Positions 1-4,972 of a stretch of 5,072 nt of DNA are shown in pieces. The stretch's first letter is position 1. Every line of letters starts with the position of its first letter. The notes under the pieces are model-generated. The model was not told where the DNA came from. It did no database searches and was given only the letters and a program-made list of their open reading frames with translations. The position numbers and the translations under genes were made by a program. The DNA comes from Gammaproteobacteria bacterium (GTDB taxonomy: Bacteria; Pseudomonadota; Gammaproteobacteria; GRL18). The DNA lies in the NCBI GenBank assembly GCA_028571885.1, contig JAPVVU010000254.1:1-5072 (forward strand), given 5' to 3'.

Positions 1-27
1 AAATTCGACAAAAAAATGACTTTGAAA

Positions 28-45
28 TTGGTTTAATTATTGCAT
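28..45 (+). promoter_or_regulatory. Candidate sigma-54 (RpoN) -24/-12 promoter of flgA
   Basis: The element reads TTGG, eight bases, TTGCAT. The GG at 30-31 and the GC at 42-43 are separated by exactly 10 bases, the spacing required by sigma-54 holoenzyme (consensus TTGGCACG-N4-TTGCA). The -12 half is perfect; the -24 half keeps TTGG but not the following CACG. Transcription would begin near position 55, giving a leader of about 55 bases before flgA. RpoN together with a FleQ/FlrC-type activator drives many structural flagellar genes in Pseudomonas and Vibrio relatives, so the context fits. No activator site can be identified in the few bases upstream. Confidence 0.6.
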
Positions 46-110
46 ACATCTTTTAAGTAAGAGTTAAACAAGCACACTATAAAGAACAAATGAGTCCTCA
101 AGGATAAAAA

Positions 111-851
111 ATGACACTACAAACGAGACAATTAAAACTGCTGAAAATTGATTATTCTCAATTAGTGTGGGCAATACTATTAATATCACTATTTTATACC
201 AGTCCCCTGATTGCAAGTGAATATCATTCTCACGAACAGATCCGCAATACCGCAGTTGAATTTGTCCGCTCACAAATTCCTGAAGATATTTCAATAAAAA
301 GTATTAACGCAGGAAAAATTGATTCCAGGATTAGATTCAAACAATGTTCACAAGCGCTTGAGGCCAGCTCAAGTATGAAAAAACAGATTGCAAAAAATTG
401 GACTATTGGTGTCCGCTGCTATGGTGAAACACCCTGGAGTATTTATATCTCGGTAAAAGCCAAACTCACCCGAAAGATGCTGGTCAGTAAAACCACCATT
501 ACTCGTGGTGAAACAATCACTGCAGAGAAAGTAACACTTATGGAGCAGGAAATAACCAATCAAAATAAAAAATATTTTTCCGATATAACTAATATCACCG
601 GTCGGGAAGCACGCAGGACAATTCGCCCCAACCGTGTTATTAACAGTTCAATGCTGCAAGAAGCATTATTAGTGCATAAAAAAGAATCTGTTTTAATTTA
701 TGCCCAAAACCAGAGAATCAAAATCAGTATGAAAGGCACTGCTCTTAAAAATGGGCGTTATAATGAAATGATAAAAGTGCGTAACAACAGTTCAAACAAG
801 ATTATTGAAGCAGTGGTAATAGACAGAGGAATTGTAGCAGTCAATTTCTAA
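111..851 (+). CDS. flgA: FlgA, flagellar basal body P-ring formation chaperone
   Basis: FlgA is a periplasmic chaperone that helps FlgI subunits assemble into the P-ring around the rod. The 246-residue product has a hydrophobic export segment at about 18-35, ending in SPLIAS, with probable cleavage after A35 or S36. The mature part follows the FlgA layout: an N-terminal domain with the family's two cysteines (C79 in FKQC, C103 in GVRC, followed by a W three to seven residues on), an SAF-type domain at about 122-185 with the TRGETITAEKV stretch, and a C-terminal beta domain ending in IKVRNNSSNKIIEAVV and GIVAVNF, typical of the family. Length is slightly above the Salmonella protein. The start is secure: AAGGA at 100-104 lies six bases before the ATG and the next Met is residue 89. 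The n-region of the signal is longer than usual (about 17 residues). It lies behind a sigma-54-like promoter. Confidence 0.95.
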   Translation: MTLQTRQLKLLKIDYSQLVWAILLISLFYTSPLIASEYHSHEQIRNTAVEFVRSQIPEDISIKSINAGKIDSRIRFKQCSQALEASSSMKKQIAKNWTIGVRCYGETPWSIYISVKAKLTRKMLVSKTTITRGETITAEKVTLMEQEITNQNKKYFSDITNITGREARRTIRPNRVINSSMLQEALLVHKKESVLIYAQNQRIKISMKGTALKNGRYNEMIKVRNNSSNKIIEAVVIDRGIVAVNF

Positions 852-964
852 TAAAAACATTGAGTTGAATAACAATTATGGTTTTAATTAAATTTGCATA
901 AAAGGCACTTTAAGCATGTTAAATAAATTTATTAAAGAGATTGAATTTTTATGTTAGAAAATGC

Positions 965-991
965 TAAAGTTCCCCCACAAACGGCCGATAA
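965..991 (+). promoter_or_regulatory. Sigma-28 (FliA) promoter of flgM
   Basis: TAAA at 965-968, exactly 15 bases, then GCCGATAA at 984-991: an exact match to the textbook FliA promoter TAAA-N15-GCCGATAA. Transcription should begin near 998-1000, leaving a leader of only about 20 bases that carries the GGGAGAG ribosome site at 1003-1009 before the flgM ATG. In enterics and pseudomonads flgM is known to have a FliA-dependent promoter, so position and sequence agree. It probably also serves flgN and the PilZ gene downstream, as no stronger promoter is seen between them. Confidence 0.92.
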
Positions 992-1018
992 TATAGCCAA
1001 ACGGGAGAGCATAAAATA

Positions 1019-1348
1019 ATGCCAATAAATATCAGCAATATAACAACTCATGCAAAAAACAGTGCATCGCAAACTAACAGAGCAAATGAACAAAAGCAAG
1101 CCAATATTATTCAGGGCTCTGAAGATAAAGCAAACCAGTCATCTAAAGCGACGCTTGAACAGGATTCGGTTAATTTAACCAATTCAGCGATGCGCATAAA
1201 GTCATTAGAAGCTCAGGTTGCTCGCTTGCCGATAGTGGACACGCACAAGGTCGAGCAAATTAAAAATTCACTCAGTGACGGTACATTTGAATTTAATTCA
1301 GATCGCATTGCTGAGAAACTCATTAATTTTGAGAAAGACTTTCTTTAA
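1019..1348 (+). CDS. flgM: FlgM, anti-sigma-28 factor
   Basis: FlgM binds FliA (sigma-28) and holds back late flagellar genes until the hook-basal body is complete, when FlgM is exported through the flagellar secretion channel. The 109-residue product has the usual two parts. Residues 1-45 are polar and low in complexity (rich in N, Q, S, A, K), as expected for the disordered export half. Residues 48-109 form the sigma-binding helices, with DSVNLTNSAMRIKSLEAQV followed by VDTHKVEQIKNSL, the conserved DG(T)F turn and RIAEKLINFE. The last 37 residues align by eye with the C-terminus of Salmonella FlgM (MERVEALKTAI, NGE, KIADSLI). GGGAG at 1003-1007 precedes the ATG. It follows flgA by 167 bp and has its own sigma-28 promoter. 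Confidence 0.93.
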   Translation: MPINISNITTHAKNSASQTNRANEQKQANIIQGSEDKANQSSKATLEQDSVNLTNSAMRIKSLEAQVARLPIVDTHKVEQIKNSLSDGTFEFNSDRIAEKLINFEKDFL

Positions 1349-1384
1349 TAAATAAGCGCTTGATCAATATGAGTTTAACCAGTA

Positions 1385-1405
1385 ATAGCCTTTCAAAAAA
1401 GCTAT
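1385..1405. repeat. Short inverted repeat between flgM and flgN
   Basis: ATAGC at 1385-1389 and GCTAT at 1401-1405 are complementary. The interior can extend the stem by a TTT/AAA pairing after one C-A mismatch, leaving a loop of about three bases. No run of T follows, so it is not a normal terminator. It lies about 25 bp before the flgN ATG and could at most attenuate or stabilise the message. It may be chance. Confidence 0.25.
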
Positions 1406-1429
1406 CTAGAGAAACAACAGGATAAGAAA

Positions 1430-1960
1430 ATGAACCCGTTTTTATCAAGCCAGCCACCACCTCAAAGCTCAAAACAACAAGATGCCCCCGTAGAAAAAGA
1501 GCTAACCAGTATTCTGCAACAGGAGCAACAATGCCTGGAACAGGTTATTCAATTATTAAAAACAGAAAATTCAGCCATTTTAGAACGTGAAACAACGTCA
1601 CTTGACAGTTTACTGGATAAAAAACTCATCCTGCTGAGTAAATTAGAGCAGCTGGACAAACAACGCCAGAATTTTTTCGAACAACAAACAGGCATTTCAT
1701 ATAAGCACTCTGATTTTTCTCACTTTATTAAGCAGCATCCTTCACAGAACATCCAGGATCTATGGCAAACGATTAAATTCAAACTGCCTGAATGCAAGAA
1801 ACAAAATGAACTGAATGGCCGGATGATCACTGTTCGAAAGGAAAATACTGAGCAAATTTTACAGATATTATTAGGTCGTCCCCAAAATACACCACAAACC
1901 TATAGCCATTTAGGCCAAACCAGTTTACAAAAACGAAGTGCCCTGTACACTGCGGTCTGA
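1430..1960 (+). CDS. flgN: FlgN, flagellar export chaperone for FlgK/FlgL
   Basis: FlgN is a cytoplasmic chaperone that keeps the hook-filament junction proteins FlgK and FlgL competent for type III export. The 176-residue product is almost wholly helical and polar. Residues 21-85 form a long amphipathic, coiled-coil-prone helix (EKELTSILQQEQQCLEQVIQ onwards, then LDSLLDKKLILLSKLEQLDKQR). A second helix at about 106-148 contains the family's N-x-x-NG motif (N127, N129, G130) followed by the EQILQILLG stretch. The tail TYSHLGQT resembles the conserved Y-x-x-x-GQT end of FlgN proteins. The first 20 residues are Pro/Gln/Ser-rich and make it a little longer than usual. AGGA at 1419-1422 is seven bases before the ATG. 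The gene directly follows flgM, the standard pairing. Confidence 0.9.
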   Translation: MNPFLSSQPPPQSSKQQDAPVEKELTSILQQEQQCLEQVIQLLKTENSAILERETTSLDSLLDKKLILLSKLEQLDKQRQNFFEQQTGISYKHSDFSHFIKQHPSQNIQDLWQTIKFKLPECKKQNELNGRMITVRKENTEQILQILLGRPQNTPQTYSHLGQTSLQKRSALYTAV

Positions 1961-1985
1961 TGCCATGAAAGCGCCGGGTATTATA

Positions 1986-1990
1986 AAAGG
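1986..1990 (+). promoter_or_regulatory. Ribosome site fixing a TTG start for the PilZ gene
   Basis: AAAGG at 1986-1990 stands eight bases before TTG at 1999. An in-frame TAA at 1984-1986 closes the frame just upstream, and there is no ATG or GTG between it and the TTG. The next Met is residue 53, inside the N-terminal domain, so TTG is the only start that gives a complete protein. The rare initiator may keep the c-di-GMP effector below FlgM/FlgN levels; that last point is inference. Confidence 0.7.
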
Positions 1991-1998
1991 TCGATACT

Positions 1999-2772
1999 TT
2001 GTCACTTTCTAATCACTTCTCTTTTCTTGGCTCTTCCCTCGATTCTTTATTTTCTCTGTGGAAGAAAAAGAGAAAAACGGTTCAACGCAGCGTCTTTGAC
2101 ACTGAAAAATCAATTGCACGACTGTTAAAACAACTGCAGCAGCATCTTGTCATTATGACTGCCAAATTCCCCTCGGATAAAGAAATATACAACACGGCCA
2201 TAATTAAAGTTGATTATAAAAATAAACTATTTTATCTTGATGAGCTGATTCCTGATGCAGGTAATCAGCAAATAAAAAAACATAAAAAAATTTTTCTGCA
2301 AACACGTCTGGATGGTGCAATACTCACAGCAGAATGCACATTAAAAGAAACCGGTGAGGAAAAAGGCATCCGCCATTACATTATGCATTTTCCTGAACGT
2401 ATGCGCTCAACCCAGCGCAGGGAAAGCTACCGGGTTAATATTCCATTAAGTCAACGTATTCAAGTTAACTTGCAAACTGAATCGGGTGCTTTTATTGCTG
2501 GATTTCTAAATGATATTTCTTTTGGCGGCATTTCCATCCGCCTGGAATCCGGCTATAATTTTGAGCTGAATGTCGATGAAATTGTGCCTTTTTTAACCAT
2601 TCACCTTAAAGAAACTATTACCTGTGAAATGGAAGTTAAACGCATTTCCAGAACTCTGGGAAACACCATTATATCGGGTCATCTGGAAGAAATTTCTCCA
2701 GAACATCGACAGCACATTCAACGATTTATCACTCGCCTTGATCGTAAAAAACGCAAACTCAATAGAGAATGA
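1999..2772 (+). CDS. flgZ: PilZ-domain c-di-GMP effector, FlgZ/YcgR-like flagellar brake
   Basis: Proteins of this family bind cyclic di-GMP and then act on the flagellar motor (YcgR in enterics, FlgZ in pseudomonads), lowering swimming or altering motor control. The 257-residue product has an N-terminal YcgR-type beta domain at about 45-133 (NTAIIKVDYKNKLFYLDELIPDAG region) and a C-terminal PilZ domain at about 139-250. The ligand motif is intact: RxxxR as R141-E-S-Y-R145 (preceded by R140) and DxSxxG as D172-I-S174-F-G-G177, with the expected spacing of about 30 residues. The C-terminal end is strongly basic (RLDRKKRKLNRE). The first 30 residues are an unusual hydrophobic then Lys/Arg-rich leader. 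Start is TTG. It follows flgN by 38 bp, the position of flgZ in Pseudomonas, and is probably cotranscribed with flgMN. Confidence 0.9.
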   Translation: MSLSNHFSFLGSSLDSLFSLWKKKRKTVQRSVFDTEKSIARLLKQLQQHLVIMTAKFPSDKEIYNTAIIKVDYKNKLFYLDELIPDAGNQQIKKHKKIFLQTRLDGAILTAECTLKETGEEKGIRHYIMHFPERMRSTQRRESYRVNIPLSQRIQVNLQTESGAFIAGFLNDISFGGISIRLESGYNFELNVDEIVPFLTIHLKETITCEMEVKRISRTLGNTIISGHLEEISPEHRQHIQRFITRLDRKKRKLNRE

Positions 2773-2809
2773 GTTGATAGTTAATAACTTACCAGCTATT
2801 ACTCCACTT

Positions 2810-2824
2810 TTATATTAAATATAA
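2810..2824. repeat. Perfect AT-only palindrome upstream of the tRNA
   Basis: TTATATT at 2810-2816 and AATATAA at 2818-2824 are exact reverse complements around a single A. It lies between the PilZ gene stop and the tRNA, overlapping the candidate -35 region. It contains no G or C, so as RNA it would be a poor terminator. It may be an A+T-rich upstream element of the tRNA promoter, or simply a result of AT richness. Confidence 0.35.
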
Positions 2825-2843
2825 GCGTGTTTTATGCTATATT
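2815..2843 (+). promoter_or_regulatory. Candidate sigma-70 promoter of tRNA-Arg
   Basis: TTAAAT at 2815-2820 and TATATT at 2838-2843 are spaced by 17 bases. The -10 matches TATAAT at five of six positions; the -35 is weak. A start near 2850 would give a 5' leader of about eight bases, which RNase P would remove. An alternative -10, TATGCT at 2833-2838, overlaps it. The region before a tRNA must hold a promoter or be read through from the PilZ gene; the exact hexamers are uncertain. Confidence 0.35.
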
Positions 2844-2857
2844 ACCCATCGATATAA

Positions 2858-2934
2858 GCCCCCGTAGCTCAGCTGGATAGAGCGACCCCCTCCTAAGGGG
2901 TAGGCCGGACGTTCGAATCGTCTCGGGGGCACCA
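2858..2934 (+). tRNA. tRNA-Arg, anticodon CCT
   Basis: A full cloverleaf can be folded by eye. The acceptor stem is GCCCCCG (2858-2864) with CGGGGGC (2924-2930), discriminator A at 2931 and an encoded CCA at 2932-2934. The D stem is GCTC/GAGC, the anticodon stem ACCCC/GGGGT, with the loop CTCCTAA placing CCT at 2892-2894. The T arm GGACG-TTCGAAT-CGTCT contains the TTCGAAT loop. CCT reads the AGG arginine codon, and the window does use AGG (for example the codon for R141 of the PilZ protein's ligand motif). All stems are intact, so it should be functional. No tRNA-end duplication that would mark an integrated element is seen downstream within the window. Confidence 0.97.
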
Positions 2935-2949
2935 TAATACTAAATACTG

Positions 2950-2978
2950 TTAAATCAATTACTTAAATTGTATATAAA
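2950..2978 (+). promoter_or_regulatory. Candidate sigma-70 promoter of the lipoprotein gene
   Basis: TTAAAT at 2950-2955 and TATAAA at 2973-2978 are separated by 17 bases, giving a start near 2985 and a leader of about 33 bases before the lipoprotein ATG. A second TATAAA at 2998-3003 lies too close to the start codon to leave a normal leader. The stretch is AT-rich, so chance matches are likely. Read-through from the tRNA is an alternative, as no terminator is evident after it. Confidence 0.35.
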
Positions 2979-3017
2979 CTCATTTCCAGAGTTCTGATAT
3001 AAAATTCAAGAGAGCAA

Positions 3018-3434
3018 ATGATGCTGAAAATATTTTTAAACCACTTTAAAGCAGTACATTTTAACAAAACTTCAGTTATCCTGTTTATTGCAGCCTGTTT
3101 ATTTACCCTGTCAGCGTGTTCACCTCATCCAGGTACAGGGAAATGGAAAGCTGACGCTAAAAATTCACTCAATATCAGCACGATTAATATTGCCTTTGAA
3201 GGAAATGCTGATTTTTATACCGATGGCCAGGAAGAGTCTATTCGTCGCTGTTTTTGGTCAGCCGTGGCTGAGCAAACAATGAGTATGCAATGTGTTTACT
3301 CTGAAGATGCAGAGCAGGAGGTGATCTATCAATTTGAGGTCACAGAAAAAGGACATGCAAAATTAAGCCAGGATGAACAACTCATTGGATTATTCACCCT
3401 GCAGGCGCCCGAAAAAGAAGCTTCATTTTTTTAA
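3018..3434 (+). CDS. Small outer-membrane-type lipoprotein of unknown function
   Basis: The 138-residue product begins with a basic stretch (K4, H9, K11, K17), a hydrophobic core at about 18-31 and the lipobox L31-S-A-C34. It should therefore be cleaved by signal peptidase II before C34 and acylated there. Serine at +2 favours transfer to the outer membrane by the Lol system. The mature part of about 105 residues starts with a Gly/Pro spacer and GKW, then alternates short hydrophobic strands with charged turns (ISTINIAFEG, YQFEVTEKGHAKL, QLIGLFTL), suggesting a compact beta-rich domain. C78 and C92 could form a disulphide in the periplasm. I do not recognise the family. AAGAGAG at 3008-3014 precedes two adjacent ATGs; either may start translation, with residue 2 the alternative. 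It lies 41 bp before the Tim44-domain gene and is likely cotranscribed with it. Confidence 0.85.
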   Translation: MMLKIFLNHFKAVHFNKTSVILFIAACLFTLSACSPHPGTGKWKADAKNSLNISTINIAFEGNADFYTDGQEESIRRCFWSAVAEQTMSMQCVYSEDAEQEVIYQFEVTEKGHAKLSQDEQLIGLFTLQAPEKEASFF

Positions 3435-3475
3435 CCCGCTGAATCACTTATTTTCATCTATATTAAGAGTTTTCT

Positions 3476-4543
3476 ATGAACAAAAATTTACTTTTTATTT
3501 TTATCAGTATTATCGCCATAAGTTTTATTCTGGTCAGTACAGTAGAAGCAAAACGCTTTGGCGGCGGTTATTCTTTTGGCGGCAAAAAATCATACAGCTC
3601 GGCGTTTAAACAAAAGACGACCCAAAAGAAATCTTTCTCTCAACAAAAAGCCACCGCAACAAACCAGCAACGCAAACAACAACTTTCCAAGCGTGGCGGT
3701 CTCATGGGGATGCTTGGCGGGCTAGCATTAGGCGGCCTGTTAGGCGCCCTCTTTTTTGGCGGCGCATTTGAAAACTTTAATTTCTTTGACTTTTTAATCA
3801 TTGGCGGGATTATCTGGGCAGTCGTGTGGTTTATGAAACGTAAAGCACTCACTCCGCGAGCAAACTCCGCAGCAGCGACTGGTGCTTACAACTTTGATAT
3901 GGAACCTCAGGATGATAGTACTCAAGCTGGCAATTCTCATATTGGAAAGAATGTGACTCAAAATCAGTTCAAGCTGAGCTCGGACAAAGGTGATGCAGGC
4001 TTTTCTGATAGCTTTGCTGCGGGACAGAATAACGCTTCGTCATCAGACTCTTCCTCATCAAAACATAAGGATGCCAGCTTTGCAGAAAGCTTTGGTATGG
4101 ATTTTGGTCATTCTCAGCAAACGGAGCATGCCACTGAGCCAAATACAGTGATTTTGCCTGAGTGGTTTAATCAGGAAGAATTTCTGGGCGGTGCTCGTTC
4201 TGCTTATACTCTTTTACAAGAGGCCTGGGATAGTGGTGATCTGGAAGCGATCAAGGGATTAACAACTGAGTCTGTTTATAATGAAATCACGCGTCAGTAT
4301 TCAGCAGAACCATCACAGGGGAAAACACGTATTATTCAGCTGAATGCCGAGCTCATCGATTTCAAAGAACTCAAGGATCAGAGTGAAGCCTCTGTGCTAT
4401 TTGATACTCTATTAGATGAAGCCGATGCAAGTACAAATGCTCAGGGACGTGCAACACAGGTTAGAGAACTCTGGCATTTTGTTCGAGGAAATGATAGTAC
4501 TGAACCAACCTGGTATCTGGATGGCTTACAGCAGCTGGACTAA
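3476..4543 (+). CDS. Membrane protein with C-terminal Tim44-like domain
   Basis: This 355-residue protein has the bacterial 'Tim44 domain-containing protein' layout. Residues 1-25 form a signal-like hydrophobic segment ending in VEA before K26. A Gly/Lys-rich stretch follows (KRFGGGYSFGGKKSYSS), then a basic Gln/Lys-rich part to about 74. Two membrane segments come next: a Gly-rich one at about 75-96 and FFDFLIIGGIIWAVVWF at about 103-119, closed by KRK. A polar Ser/Asp-rich linker spans about 121-224. The Tim44-like domain at about 225-355 contains EWFNQEEFLGGARSAYTLLQ, AWDSGDL, and the WHFVR...WYLDGLQQ ending. In mitochondria Tim44 tethers the import motor; bacterial relatives are membrane-associated and their function is poorly known, so no role is claimed here. 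AAGAG at 3465-3469 is six bases before the ATG. The linker carries a repeated motif (residues 173-180 and 199-206). Confidence 0.88.
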   Translation: MNKNLLFIFISIIAISFILVSTVEAKRFGGGYSFGGKKSYSSAFKQKTTQKKSFSQQKATATNQQRKQQLSKRGGLMGMLGGLALGGLLGALFFGGAFENFNFFDFLIIGGIIWAVVWFMKRKALTPRANSAAATGAYNFDMEPQDDSTQAGNSHIGKNVTQNQFKLSSDKGDAGFSDSFAAGQNNASSSDSSSSKHKDASFAESFGMDFGHSQQTEHATEPNTVILPEWFNQEEFLGGARSAYTLLQEAWDSGDLEAIKGLTTESVYNEITRQYSAEPSQGKTRIIQLNAELIDFKELKDQSEASVLFDTLLDEADASTNAQGRATQVRELWHFVRGNDSTEPTWYLDGLQQLD

Positions 4544-4585
4544 TTATCTAAAGAAATAACAGAAAAACATTAGAGAATCAATATA

Positions 4586-4608
4586 TTATAACAAGCAACT
4601 TGTTGTAA
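4586..4608. repeat. 10-bp hairpin downstream of the Tim44 gene
   Basis: The arms at 4586-4595 and 4599-4608 (TTATAACAAG and CTTGTTGTAA) pair over ten positions around a three-base CAA loop, with nine Watson-Crick pairs and one T-G wobble. It begins 42 bases after the Tim44 stop codon. No T-run follows, so rho-independent termination is doubtful. It could instead protect the 3' end of the message, or, as the DNA dyad ACAAG-CAA-CTTGT, be a binding site for a dimeric regulator. Confidence 0.55.
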
Positions 4609-4628
4609 ATTATAGTGATTACCCTATT

Positions 4629-4646
4629 GAATATAAGTGTATATTC
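4629..4646. repeat. 7-bp perfect inverted repeat, loop AGTG
   Basis: GAATATA at 4629-4635 and TATATTC at 4640-4646 are exact reverse complements around AGTG. It lies 20 bases after the previous hairpin and about 100 bases before the possible small peptide gene. The RNA stem would be weak because only one G-C pair is present. A protein-binding dyad or chance in AT-rich DNA are both possible. Confidence 0.45.
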
Positions 4647-4747
4647 TTGTTAATATGCCCCTACTGATTTTTATAATTCAACTTTATGCTGAACTTTGAA
4701 TCAGTTATTTTTTTAAATTTTTTATAAACTAAAAGTGGGGATTTATT

Positions 4748-4849
4748 ATGAATGTACTTGGAAAAATCTGTATCAACTGCACTGCCGCCGCCATTGCTTT
4801 AGTTTCATTGATTACAGCTGTAACACTAGTCTGGGTCGCATTAGTGTAA
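4748..4849 (+). CDS. Possible 33-residue single-helix membrane peptide
   Basis: The frame begins with ATG at 4748 and ends with TAA at 4847-4849. The predicted peptide starts MNVLGKICINC, with one Lys, then carries an uninterrupted hydrophobic stretch from about residue 11 to the C-terminus (TAAAIALVSLITAVTL, then VWVALV). It has no charged residues after K6, so it would insert as one transmembrane helix with its N-terminus inside. Two cysteines (C8, C11) form a CxxC pair at the membrane edge. GGGGA at 4737-4741 lies six bases before the ATG, a partial ribosome site. The family is not recognised. A frame this short can arise by chance, although its hydrophobicity and GC-richer codons (GCC GCC GCC) compared with the flanks speak for a real gene. 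Confidence 0.5.
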   Translation: MNVLGKICINCTAAAIALVSLITAVTLVWVALV

Positions 4850-4934
4850 AAACACTTTGACGACTATCTCTCCCAATCACCGAAACACTCTAATGATTAT
4901 CAAGAGTTATATCGTATGGTTATTGGGTGAAGGA

Positions 4935-4972
4935 GACTTCAATACTAAAGTACGACTTCAATTCTAAGCTAC
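4935..4972. repeat. Tandem pair of diverged 19-bp repeats
   Basis: Unit 1 (4935-4953) is GACTTCAATACTAAAGTAC and unit 2 (4954-4972) is GACTTCAATTCTAAGCTAC. They abut exactly and agree at 16 of 19 positions. No third copy is evident on either side. A tandem operator, a small duplication or a remnant of a longer array are all possible; nothing in the sequence chooses between them. Confidence 0.6.

Noticed and set aside
64..563. Reverse-strand open frames opposite flgA (64-294 and 369-563)
   Set aside because: They lie antisense to a well-supported flgA, have no ribosome site of note and encode no recognisable domain.
922..933. 12-bp palindrome AATAAATTTATT between flgA and flgM
   Set aside because: Contains only A and T in an AT-rich gap, with no T-run or GC stem; chance is the simplest explanation.
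2624..2818. Overlapping + strand frame at the end of the PilZ gene
   Set aside because: Almost wholly out of frame inside the PilZ domain, with its start inside the gene and no family features.
3088..3282. Second-frame product inside the lipoprotein gene
   Set aside because: Fully contained in the lipoprotein gene in another frame; the lipoprotein frame has a signal peptide and lipobox.
3373..3852. Frames overlapping the Tim44 gene (3373-3609 + and 3640-3852 -)
   Set aside because: Out-of-frame shadows. The reverse frame owes its Pro/Arg richness to the Gly-rich codons of the membrane protein.
4857..4967. 36-codon frame from TTG 4857 (or 24 codons from ATG 4893) through the 19-bp repeat
   Set aside because: No ribosome site in front of either start, ordinary mixed composition and no recognisable motif; most likely chance.
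4935..4972. CRISPR array
   Set aside because: Only two units, directly abutting with no spacers, and imperfect.
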